From NCBI GenBank assembly GCA_028280205.1, contig JANQME010000184.1, positions 1 through 13,661 on the forward strand: a stretch of DNA of 13,661 nt, in the 5' to 3' direction. Position 1 is the stretch's first letter. Each line of letters begins with the position of its first letter. The notes under the pieces are model-generated. The model was not told the origin of the DNA and did not search any database. It saw nothing but the letters and a program-made list of their open reading frames with translations. This document shows, piece by piece, positions 1-6,219 of the stretch. Both the position numbers and the translations under genes were made by a program. The DNA is from Longimicrobiales bacterium. Its GTDB lineage: Bacteria; Gemmatimonadota; Gemmatimonadetes; Longimicrobiales; Gaopeijiaceae.

Positions 1-364
1 CGAGGAGGAGACCTCCTGCCAGCAGCGCCACCCGCAGCGACGCGAGCGCATTCACCCACCCACCGACGCGCAGGCCCCACGCCGCGGCCAGCACGGGCAG
101 GAAGAGGGCGGAGACGCCCACGAAGGCGTACAGCAGACCCTGAACGGCGCCCCCCACCACCCCGATGATGTTTCCGGTCGGAAACCACCGATCGCCGGCA
201 CTCCCGAAGACGGCGACGGGGACGAGCGAAAGGGCGAGGAAGAGCGCGAGGGCGAGAATCGCGACCGCGAGGATCTCGTTGCGCTGATCCTCGTCGAGGA
301 TGCGTCCGTCACCGCCTCCGGTTGCCGGTTTCCCGGACCGGCTCTTCCCGCTCCCCCGCGACAC
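1..364 (-). CDS. ftsK: DNA translocase FtsK/SpoIIIE, N-terminal membrane part (partial)
   Basis: The C-terminal part of this gene lies beyond the left edge of the window; 121 codons are visible. I start it at GTG 364-362, with a GGAGG sequence about 12 nt upstream and 8 nt between it and the stop of the ComB-like gene. The visible protein has a short basic, Ser/Gly-rich head (residues 1-20), then a charged stretch (DEDQRNE) leading into a hydrophobic helix at about 32-54. A short loop with WFPTG follows, then two more hydrophobic stretches at about 66-98 and 103-121. This matches the multi-helix N-terminal membrane domain of FtsK, which anchors the septal DNA pump that moves chromosome ends during division. 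The motor and gamma domains are outside the window, so the call rests on helix layout and the charged lead-in only. Another polytopic membrane protein remains possible. It appears to be the last visible gene of the left operon. Confidence 0.68.
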   Translation of the reverse strand, partial: MSRGSGKSRSGKPATGGGDGRILDEDQRNEILAVAILALALFLALSLVPVAVFGSAGDRWFPTGNIIGVVGGAVQGLLYAFVGVSALFLPVLAAAWGLRVGGWVNALASLRVALLAGGLLL

Positions 365-372
365 GCCTCCGT

Positions 373-1095
373 CTAACCTCCGGTCCGGGTGATCGCCTGG
401 TCCTTCATGTGCGCCACGATGTCGTGCCGGTCCACGTCGCTGCAGAGGTCCAGATCGTCGCCCAGTCCGATTTCGATGATCGCGGCTCCGCCGGCGGCCA
501 TGCTCAGCAGCTCCCGCGTCGGCTCGTGCTCCGCCGCGAGGGCTCGGGCAGCCCGGGAGGCGTCATTCAGCTCGGTGTCGCCGCCCCGTCCCTCCAGCAG
601 ACGCCGGAGGAGGTGTCCGGCACACAGGGCGTCGTCGAGCGAGAAGGAGTTCTCCTGGCCGGCGCAGATCACGACCACGTGCTCGTCGTCTCCGACCTCG
701 CGCGCCACCGCCCGCAGATTCGTGAACGCGCAGGGAAGCACGCGCCGCCCCTCCTGACCGGCGCCGAGGGCCGCCGTACCGTTCGTCGTGCTCAAGACGA
801 GCTTCTTCCCCTCGACGACCTCGGCCGTGTACTCGCGCGGAGAGTTGCCGAGGTCGAATCCCTCGATCTTGCGTCCCTTCCGCTCCCCGCACAGCAGCGT
901 GTCGTCCCGTCCCAGCGAAGACGCCAGTCGCACGGCCTCCTCGGTCGAGGCGGTCGGGTAGATCACACGCGCGCCGTTCGCGAGGGCCTCGATGATCGTG
1001 GTCGTCGCCCGCACCACGTCCATAACCACGACGGTGGCGTCCGCCAGGGCAGCGGCCTCGACCTCCGGCACGGTGAAGTAGGTGGTGAGCTTCAT
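373..1095 (-). CDS. comB: ComB-family 2-phosphosulfolactate phosphatase
   Basis: The 240-residue product is close to the usual length of the ComB family, Mg-dependent acid phosphatases that convert 2-phosphosulfolactate to sulfolactate. In methanogens this is a step of coenzyme M synthesis; homologues also occur in many bacteria. Family-like motifs are visible: DVVRATTTI at 26-34, GERKGRKIEGFDLGNSP at 70-86, STTNGT at 102-107, a CAG at 144-146 and DDALCAG near 154-160. The ATG overlaps the accC stop by 4 nt (ATGA), so it is probably translationally coupled to accC. It is followed by the FtsK start. No coenzyme M or sulfonate genes are visible nearby, so the substrate in this organism is an inference from the family and could differ. 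Confidence 0.85.
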   Translation of the reverse strand: MKLTTYFTVPEVEAAALADATVVVMDVVRATTTIIEALANGARVIYPTASTEEAVRLASSLGRDDTLLCGERKGRKIEGFDLGNSPREYTAEVVEGKKLVLSTTNGTAALGAGQEGRRVLPCAFTNLRAVAREVGDDEHVVVICAGQENSFSLDDALCAGHLLRRLLEGRGGDTELNDASRAARALAAEHEPTRELLSMAAGGAAIIEIGLGDDLDLCSDVDRHDIVAHMKDQAITRTGG

Positions 1096-2447
1096 CCTTC
1101 GTCGCGTTCCTGGGCCATCATGCGGGGAACGAAGCCGGTGTCGACGTCCCCGCGCATGAACGCCTCGTCGTCCACGATCCGGCGCAGGAAGGGGATCGTC
1201 GTGGGGACCCCCTCGATGATGAAGTGGTCCAGCACATGTCGTGCCCGGACGATCGCCTCCTCCCGCGTGTTGCCGCTCACGATGAGCTTGGCGAGCAGGG
1301 AGTCGTAGTACGGTGGCACGGTGTAGCCGGTGTAGATGTGGGTATCGAGGCGGACGCCGGGGCCGCCGGGTGGGTGGAACGTGGTGATCGTGCCCGGTCC
1401 CGGAGCGAAGTTGCGGTCCGGATCCTCCGCGTTGATCCGGAACTCGATCGCGTGACGCTGATGCTCCACGGGCTCCGGAGCGCTGAGCGGTTCGCCCGCG
1501 GCGACGCGGATCTGCTCCTTCAGCAGATCGAGCCCGGTCGTGACCTCCGTGACCGGATGTTCGACCTGGATACGCGTGTTCATCTCCATGAAGTAGAACG
1601 AACCGTCCTCGTCGAGCAGGAACTCGACCGTGCCGGCGCCGACGTAGTCGATCGCCTCGGCCGCGCGGACCGCCGCTTCCCCCATCTCGGCACGCAACTC
1701 CGGGGTGAGAACCGGACAGGGGGCCTCTTCGACCAGCTTCTGGTGACGCCTCTGGATCGAGCAGTCACGCTCTCCGTAGTGTACGACCTGCCCGTGCATG
1801 TCACCGAAGACCTGGATCTCGACGTGGCGCGGCTTGAGAATCCGCCGCTCCAGGTAGACGTCGGGGTTGCCGAACGCAGCCCGACCCTCGGCCTGCGCGG
1901 CCTGGAAGAGCCTGGGGAACTCCTCGGCGTTCTCGGCGACGCGCATACCCTTCCCGCCGCCGCCCGCGGACGCCTTGATCATGATCGGAAAGCCCATCTC
2001 GCTCGCCACGCGCACGGCTTCCTCGACGGAGTCGATGACCCCTTCCGAGCCGGGCACCGTGGGGACGCCGACCTTCATCATCGCCGTCCGGGCCGTGGCC
2101 TTGTCGCCCATCGTGCGGATCTGGTTGGGCGTAGGGCCGATGAACGTCAGCTCGGAGCGCGTGCAGATCTCGCTGAACTCGGCATTCTCCGAGAGAAAGC
2201 CGTACCCGGGATGGATCGCCTCGGCACCGGTCACCTCCGCGGCCGCGATGATGCGCGGGATGTTGAGGTAGCTCTCGCTCGCCTGAGCCGGCCCGATGCA
2301 CACGTCCTCGTCCGCGAACCGGACGTGCAGCGACTCGCGGTCGGCTTCCGAGTAGACCGCGACCGTCTGAATCCCGAGCTCGTGACAGGCTCGGATCACA
2401 CGCAGTGCGATCTCGCCGCGGTTGGCGATCAGGACCTTCTTGAACAA
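1092..2447 (-). CDS. accC: acetyl-CoA carboxylase, biotin carboxylase subunit
   Basis: The 451-residue product is the normal length for AccC, which uses ATP and bicarbonate to carboxylate the biotin on AccB, the first step of fatty-acid synthesis in the cytosol. It begins FKKVLIANRGEIALRVIRAC, the typical N terminus. The ATP-grasp glycine loop AGGGGKGM is at 161-168, ERDCSIQRRHQKLVEE at 226-241, and the catalytic block MEMNTRIQVEHPVTE begins at 287, with E288, N290 and R292. All key residues are present and the frame is intact. The start codon is TTG (2447-2445), fixed by homology; a G-run (GGGGGA) sits about 8 nt upstream. A 96-nt gap with a strong hairpin separates it from accB. The carboxyltransferase genes accA and accD are not in the window. 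Confidence 0.97.
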   Translation of the reverse strand: MFKKVLIANRGEIALRVIRACHELGIQTVAVYSEADRESLHVRFADEDVCIGPAQASESYLNIPRIIAAAEVTGAEAIHPGYGFLSENAEFSEICTRSELTFIGPTPNQIRTMGDKATARTAMMKVGVPTVPGSEGVIDSVEEAVRVASEMGFPIMIKASAGGGGKGMRVAENAEEFPRLFQAAQAEGRAAFGNPDVYLERRILKPRHVEIQVFGDMHGQVVHYGERDCSIQRRHQKLVEEAPCPVLTPELRAEMGEAAVRAAEAIDYVGAGTVEFLLDEDGSFYFMEMNTRIQVEHPVTEVTTGLDLLKEQIRVAAGEPLSAPEPVEHQRHAIEFRINAEDPDRNFAPGPGTITTFHPPGGPGVRLDTHIYTGYTVPPYYDSLLAKLIVSGNTREEAIVRARHVLDHFIIEGVPTTIPFLRRIVDDEAFMRGDVDTGFVPRMMAQERDEG

Positions 2448-2466
2448 ACGTCTATCCCCCGGATCG

Positions 2467-2490
2467 TCCGGCGCCGATCACGGCGCCGGA
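2467..2490 (-). promoter_or_regulatory. perfect 10-bp hairpin in the accB-accC gap
   Basis: The arms at 2467-2476 and 2481-2490 (TCCGGCGCCG and its complement) pair perfectly around a 4-base loop. It is the only hairpin of this quality inside the left operon and sits in its only sizeable gap, 19 nt upstream of the accC TTG start. No T-run follows on the transcribed strand, so it does not look like a standard intrinsic terminator. It could be an RNA-processing or stability element that adjusts the AccB:AccC ratio. That role is inference. Confidence 0.6.
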
Positions 2491-2543
2491 TCGGTCCCTC
2501 GCGGGTGTCTCGTGGGGTCGGATCGATCTCTCCGACCGGCGGG

Positions 2544-3044
2544 TCAGCTCGGGTCGACGCGGAAGAGCACCTGACCGAACTCGACCGGTTGTGCATTGTC
2601 CACGCACACCTCCACGATCGTCCCGGAGACCTCGCTCTCGAGCTCGTTCATGAGCTTCATCGCTTCGATGATACAGAGGGTGTCGCCCTCCGCCACACGC
2701 GTGCCCACCTCGGCGTACGGCGGCGCGTCGGGAGCCGGCGAACGGTAGAAGGTCCCCACCATCGGCGAGTTGACGACCACGAGGTAGCCGGCGGTGGACC
2801 CGCTCTCGCCGCCGGCCGCCGGAGCCTCGGCCGTCTCGGCGGCCGGTGCGGGCGCGGCGGACGCGGGCGTCGGCGGAGCGGGCGGGGGCGCCGCTGCAAG
2901 GCCCGGCATGGCCACCGGAGCCGCCGTGACCGGCGGGGTCTTCGAGAGTCGGACTCTCGTGCCGCCCCGCTCGATCTCGAGCGAGTCGACCGAGCTGTCG
3001 TCGAGCGCCTCGATCAGCCGCTCGATGAAGTCGAAATCGATCAT
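2544..3044 (-). CDS. accB: acetyl-CoA carboxylase, biotin carboxyl carrier protein
   Basis: The 166-residue product carries the biotin that shuttles carboxyl groups between AccC and the carboxyltransferase. Residues 1-35 form the N-terminal helix and strand region (FIERLIEALDDSSVDSLEIE). Residues 36-83 are an Ala/Pro-rich flexible linker, and 86-166 is the biotinyl domain. The biotin attachment motif EAMKLMNE places the modified lysine at K130. The ATG at 3044 overlaps the efp stop by 4 nt (ATGA), indicating translational coupling. The order efp-accB-accC is common in bacteria. Length and motifs are normal for the family. Confidence 0.97.
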   Translation of the reverse strand: MIDFDFIERLIEALDDSSVDSLEIERGGTRVRLSKTPPVTAAPVAMPGLAAAPPPAPPTPASAAPAPAAETAEAPAAGGESGSTAGYLVVVNSPMVGTFYRSPAPDAPPYAEVGTRVAEGDTLCIIEAMKLMNELESEVSGTIVEVCVDNAQPVEFGQVLFRVDPS

Positions 3045-3607
3045 GCGTTCACCCGCGAGAGGTATTTCTCCTCGAGACGGTCGATCTTCAGCACGTCACC
3101 CTCCTCGACGAAGAGCGGCACGTCGACGACCGCGCCCGTTTCCAGCGTCGCGGGCTTCGTCGCGCCCTGCGCCGTATCACCCTTGAAGCCGGGATCGGTC
3201 TGCGTGACCTCCAGCTCCACGAACTGCGGGAGCTCGACGCTGATGACCTTGCCGTCGTGGACGAGCCCTTCGCACTCCATGTTCTCCTTGAGGAACTTGA
3301 GCTGATCCTCGCCGAGCATGTCGCCGGAGACAGGGGTCATCTCGAAGGTGTTGGCGTCCATGAAGTAGTAGAGGTCGCCGTCCGTGTAGCTGTAGTTGAC
3401 CGGCCGACGCTCGAGACGGACGTCGTTCACCTTCTCACCCGCCCGGTACGTGCGGTCGACGACCGCGCCCGAGAGAACGTTCTTCAACTTGGTGCGCACG
3501 AACGCACCACCCTTGCCCGGCTTCACGTGCTGGAAGTAGGTGATGGCCCAGAGATCGCCGTCGATCTCGACCACCATCCCGTTACGGAAATCCGCCGTAC
3601 TGGCCAT
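3041..3607 (-). CDS. efp: translation elongation factor P
   Basis: The 188-residue product has the usual EF-P length and three-domain layout. EF-P binds between the ribosomal P and E sites and relieves stalling at polyproline stretches. The domain I loop HVKPGKGGAF (27-36) places the tip lysine at K32, the residue that EpmA/EpmB lysylate in some bacteria. Residues PGFKGDTA (about 145) and the C-terminal block ETGAVVDVPLFVEEGD are typical of domains II and III. The ATG at 3607 gives the standard N terminus (FRNGMVVEIDGDLW). No purine-rich ribosome binding site is visible in the 36 nt upstream. The neighbouring operon genes encode proline-rich regions (the AccB linker and the TPR protein), which are plausible EF-P clients, but that link is inference. 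Confidence 0.97.
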   Translation of the reverse strand: MASTADFRNGMVVEIDGDLWAITYFQHVKPGKGGAFVRTKLKNVLSGAVVDRTYRAGEKVNDVRLERRPVNYSYTDGDLYYFMDANTFEMTPVSGDMLGEDQLKFLKENMECEGLVHDGKVISVELPQFVELEVTQTDPGFKGDTAQGATKPATLETGAVVDVPLFVEEGDVLKIDRLEEKYLSRVNA

Positions 3608-3643
3608 GCGGGTCGTCGTCGTGGGGGGCTGAGGCGGGAGCGG

Positions 3644-4078
3644 TCAGGCGCGCAGGCGCGCGACCAGGCCGCGGAGCCCAAGAAGATAGCTCTGCGTGCC
3701 GAAGCCATAAACCACGCCCGAGGCGACCGGAGCCAGGAAGGAGCGGTGCCGGAAGCGCTCGCGTCCGGCCGTGTTCGACAGGTGCACCTCGACGAAGGGT
3801 CGTCCGACCCCCGTGAGGGCATCGCGAAGCGCGACCGAGGTGTGGGTCAGGGCTCCGGGGTTGATCAGGAAGCCCTCGACGCGGGCGGACGCCTCGTCCA
3901 CGAAGTCGAGCAACTCTCCTTCGTGGTTGGACTGGAAGCGTTCGAGCTCGACGTCGAGCTCCCCGGCGAGCTCGTCGAGCTTCCGATCGATGTCCTCGAG
4001 GGTCTCGGTCCCGTAGACCTCCGGCTCGCGGCGTCCCAGGAGTCGGAGGTTGGGGCCGTGGACGACGGCGACTCTCAA
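3644..4078 (-). CDS. aroQ: type II 3-dehydroquinate dehydratase
   Basis: The 144-residue product is a typical type II dehydroquinase. It removes water from 3-dehydroquinate to give 3-dehydroshikimate in the shikimate pathway, and the enzyme is usually a cytosolic dodecamer. Motifs: HGPNLRLLGRREPEVYG at 7-23 with catalytic Y22 and R17, FQSNHEGEL at 48-56, LINPGALTHTS at 71-81, EVHLSN at 97-102 with catalytic H99, and a C-terminal FRHRSFLAPVASG block. I start it at TTG 4078-4076. This overlaps the upstream TPR gene stop by 4 nt (TTGA), gives the family's expected N terminus and has AGAGG about 4 nt upstream. Longer versions would add about 37 Arg-rich residues with no family match. Confidence 0.95.
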   Translation of the reverse strand: MRVAVVHGPNLRLLGRREPEVYGTETLEDIDRKLDELAGELDVELERFQSNHEGELLDFVDEASARVEGFLINPGALTHTSVALRDALTGVGRPFVEVHLSNTAGRERFRHRSFLAPVASGVVYGFGTQSYLLGLRGLVARLRA

Positions 4079-5949
4079 CGGTCCTCTCGCGATCCCCAGT
4101 CGAGGAGTCCGTCGAAGTAGCCCGCGGCCCCGTCGCCGTCCGACCGCTCGGCAGGACCGGTCTCGGCGTCCTCGGCCGGCGCGGACCACGCGAAGGGCGT
4201 GTCGACGTCGTCCGAGTCGTCACCCGCGTCCGCCAGGTCTCGGGCCAGCGTCTCGACTTCTTCTTCGGTCTCTCCCGAGCCGTCGACCGGCGGAACGGCC
4301 CCGCCGTCGGGGCTTCCGGCCCCGGAGGCCTCGGCCGGGTCGGCCTCGCGGGGCTCGCCCGGCGCCTCCTCTGTCGCTCCGGACCGCGGAGTCGAGGTCG
4401 GAGTCGGCTCGTCGCCTTCGAGCTCCGCCAGGCGCTGCCGCAGATCCTGCGCGTCGGGCTCGGCCCCGAGGAGATGCCGATACACCTCGGCAGCCCGCTC
4501 CATGAATCCCTGCCGGACGTAGAGCTCGGCGAGCGTCCGGGTGTACACGGGCTCTCCGTCCTCCACGTCGTTCCCCCTCGGCCCGGAGGCCGGCTCATTC
4601 GTGTCCACGGAGGCCGGTTCGACAGGATCGGGCGCCAACGCCGCGAGATCGAGCACCCCCTCCTCCGTGCTCGACGCATCCGGCGAGTCCGGCGCCAGCG
4701 CGGCGAGCTCCACGGTGTCCTCGGTCGTAGACTCGGACTCGGTCGGCGGTTCCGGGGCGAGCGCGGCGAGCTCCACGACGTCCTCGGCCGTAGACTCGGG
4801 CTCGGTCGGCGGTTCCGGGGCGAGCGCGGCCAGCTCCATGACGTCCTCGGCCGGCACGTCCGGCGCCAGCGCGGCCAAGTCCATGACGTTGTCGGGCGCG
4901 GAAGACGGGGCGTCGGGCACCAAGGCCGTACGCTCGATCGTGTCCTCCACGGCCGGTAGATCGGGATCGGGGGCCAGTGAGGCAAGGTCCATCGCACCGT
5001 CGGCCGAAGCCCCGGGCTCGGCGAGTGCATCCGGGGCGAGTGCCGCCAGATCCACCAGCGTGTCTTCCGGCGGCGGCTCGGCAGGATCCGGAGCCAGCGT
5101 GGCGAGATCCAACACGTCTTCGGTCGGCGGGTCCGGGGCCAAAGTGGCGAGGTCCATCGCGTCGTCGACCGAGGCCTCGGGCTCGGCGGGTGCATCCGGG
5201 GCGAGTGCGGCCAGATCCACCAGCGTGTCTTCCGGCGGCGCGTCTTCGGGCGGCGACTCCAACGCATCCGGCGCCGGCGCGGCGAGATCGAGCGCCCCCT
5301 CGGCCGGTCCCTCGGGCAGGGCGGCTTCGGCTTCCACGGAGTCGTCCAGCGACGGTGAGTCGAGACCGAGAGCCTCGTCGGTGAAGTACTCATCGTCGAG
5401 GGTGTCGAGTTCCAGCTCATCCGACGCCGACGCCTCCGGCCGGCCCGCCTCCGCGTCGACCGGAGCGGATCCGATCGCACCGGAGTCGAGCGCCACGTCC
5501 GGGAGGATCGACTCGTCGCCCCCCACCTCGGGGGCTTCGACGAGCTCCAGTCCCGAGACCGCCCGGGCCTCCGCAGAGTCCGGGTCGGCAGCGACAAGCG
5601 CCGAGCGTACGGTGGCGGCCTCGCCGTGCTCACCCCGTTCGTGAAGGGTGACCACGAGGGTGCTGAGCGCCTGGGTGTTTTCGGGATCGAGATCGAGCAC
5701 GCGCCGTGCAGCGAGCTCGGCCTCTGCGTGCATGCCCTGCTCGGCGTAGAGCCGGGCGGCCACGAGATGGCCGGTGGCATACTCCGGCTGCCGTGTCGTG
5801 CCTTCGGTCAGGAGGTCGAGCGCGTCACGGAGCTGGCCGTTGCGGCGCAAGGCGTCCGCGAGGGGCGCGAAGGCGAGTCCGTCGGGATCCCGCTCCGACC
5901 AGAAGACGGACTGGAGTGTCCGGATCTCGAGATCGAGTGATTCGGACAC
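4075..5949 (-). CDS. acidic TPR protein with a tandem LAALAPDP repeat array
   Basis: This 624-residue protein has no recognised function. Residues 1 to about 130 form TPR-like helices (LADALRRNGQLRDALDLL, AARLYAEQGMHAEAELAARR, LHERGEHGEAATVRSALVA). A long Ala/Pro/Asp/Glu-rich region follows, with about 12 degenerate copies of a motif close to [DE]LA[AT]LAPDP. A further TPR unit lies near the C terminus (TLAELYVRQGFMERAAEVYR), then an acidic tail ending AGYFDGLLDWGSREDR. No signal peptide or membrane helix is seen, so it is probably cytoplasmic. The layout loosely recalls FimV-type scaffold proteins, by composition only. I start at GTG 5949, with GGGAG 7 nt upstream and a promoter just before it; the upstream TTG at 6000 lies inside the -10 box. 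It is the first gene of the operon, coupled to aroQ by TTGA. Confidence 0.85.
   Translation of the reverse strand: MSESLDLEIRTLQSVFWSERDPDGLAFAPLADALRRNGQLRDALDLLTEGTTRQPEYATGHLVAARLYAEQGMHAEAELAARRVLDLDPENTQALSTLVVTLHERGEHGEAATVRSALVAADPDSAEARAVSGLELVEAPEVGGDESILPDVALDSGAIGSAPVDAEAGRPEASASDELELDTLDDEYFTDEALGLDSPSLDDSVEAEAALPEGPAEGALDLAAPAPDALESPPEDAPPEDTLVDLAALAPDAPAEPEASVDDAMDLATLAPDPPTEDVLDLATLAPDPAEPPPEDTLVDLAALAPDALAEPGASADGAMDLASLAPDPDLPAVEDTIERTALVPDAPSSAPDNVMDLAALAPDVPAEDVMELAALAPEPPTEPESTAEDVVELAALAPEPPTESESTTEDTVELAALAPDSPDASSTEEGVLDLAALAPDPVEPASVDTNEPASGPRGNDVEDGEPVYTRTLAELYVRQGFMERAAEVYRHLLGAEPDAQDLRQRLAELEGDEPTPTSTPRSGATEEAPGEPREADPAEASGAGSPDGGAVPPVDGSGETEEEVETLARDLADAGDDSDDVDTPFAWSAPAEDAETGPAERSDGDGAAGYFDGLLDWGSREDR
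4630..5300 (-). repeat. coding tandem repeat array, about 12 degenerate units
   Basis: The array encodes repeated short motifs such as VDLAALAPDAP, MDLATLAPDPP and VELAALAPEPP, spaced 15-21 residues apart. Two layers of DNA-level duplication are visible. A 63-bp (21-codon) unit at 4697-4759 is repeated at 4760-4822 with four differences, and a partial third copy starts at 4823. A 92-bp segment at 4984-5075 recurs at 5149-5240 (offset 165 bp, 55 codons) with about eight differences. All units keep the reading frame, which suggests growth by slippage or unequal recombination under selection to stay open. Confidence 0.9.
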
Positions 5950-5998
5950 GCATGCGCTCCCGCCCACGGTGCGGAGGGGCCGAGCCCCGGGACGGGCC

Positions 5999-6028
5999 AA
6001 GATAGGCGCCGTCGCGAAAAAGTGTCAA
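5999..6028 (-). promoter_or_regulatory. sigma70-like promoter of the left operon
   Basis: On the minus strand a perfect TTGACA -35 box (6028-6023) is followed, after 18 nt, by TATCTT (6004-5999) as the -10 box. A CTATCT reading gives a 17-nt spacer. Transcription would start near 5992, giving a leader of about 43 nt before GTG 5949. This excludes the upstream TTG at 6000 as the start of the TPR protein. It is the best promoter match in the window and probably drives the TPR-aroQ-efp-accB-accC-comB-ftsK run. Confidence 0.7.
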
Positions 6029-6037
6029 CGAACGTTG
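6026..6037. promoter_or_regulatory. dyad CAACGAACGTTG overlapping the -35 box
   Basis: Arms CAACG and CGTTG flank a 2-base centre, and the left arm shares three bases with the minus-strand -35 box. The position suits a repressor or activator site. A 5-bp dyad can occur by chance in 270 bases, so this is weak on its own. Confidence 0.3.
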
Positions 6038-6131
6038 CGGCCGCCTGAGCGCCGGAAAACGACCACGGGAACCGGCTCGCCCCGCTCCAAGTAACGAATC
6101 GACGACCCCGAATCCCGACGCTTCCTCTCCG

Positions 6132-6160
6132 TTGAGGGGCCTCATGCGACGCGTTATGGT
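6132..6160 (+). promoter_or_regulatory. sigma70-like promoter of the ppiD-like gene
   Basis: TTGAGG (6132-6137) and TATGGT (6155-6160) are separated by exactly 17 nt; each matches the consensus at four of six positions. Transcription would start near 6167 and leave a leader of about 53 nt before ATG 6220. It faces away from the left-operon promoter. Confidence 0.5.
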
Positions 6161-6204
6161 TTCGGGCCTGTTTTCTCGCGGTGTTCGTAGCCGGGTGCAG
6201 CGGC

Positions 6205-6210
6205 AGGAGA
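6205..6210 (+). promoter_or_regulatory. ribosome binding site deciding the ppiD start
   Basis: AGGAGA lies 9 nt before ATG 6220. It supports that start, or the adjacent ATG at 6223, over a GTG at 6181 that would add 13 residues (FVAGCSGRRRR...) ahead of the membrane helix. Confidence 0.7.
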
Positions 6211-6219
6211 CGACGTGTC

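Noticed and set aside
1224..3305. A 693-codon plus-strand open frame across accC, accB and efp
   Set aside because: The minus-strand genes here have unmistakable motifs; the plus frame is Arg/Asp-rich and crosses three real genes and an intergenic hairpin.
4079..4189. Extended aroQ N terminus of about 37 residues
   Set aside because: The added part is Arg-rich, overlaps the TPR gene and has no dehydroquinase similarity.
4630..5300. Spaced direct repeats suggesting a CRISPR array
   Set aside because: Repeat lengths are multiples of three, the units are in frame in a long gene, and there are no unique spacers of constant length.
3582..5780. A 732-codon minus-strand frame overlapping the repeat TPR gene, aroQ and the efp start
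   Set aside because: It is Arg/Pro/Ser/Trp-rich, in another frame of the same strand, and conflicts with aroQ and efp. Its repeats are only the frame-shifted reading of the real array.
5950..6000. Extended N terminus for the first TPR protein from TTG 6000
   Set aside because: The TTG falls in the predicted -10 box, and GTG 5949 has GGGAG 7 nt upstream and begins the TPR-like sequence.
6181..6219. Earlier GTG start for the ppiD-like gene
   Set aside because: ATG 6220 has AGGAGA 9 nt upstream; the longer form adds an Arg-rich stretch before the membrane helix and only a GTG start.
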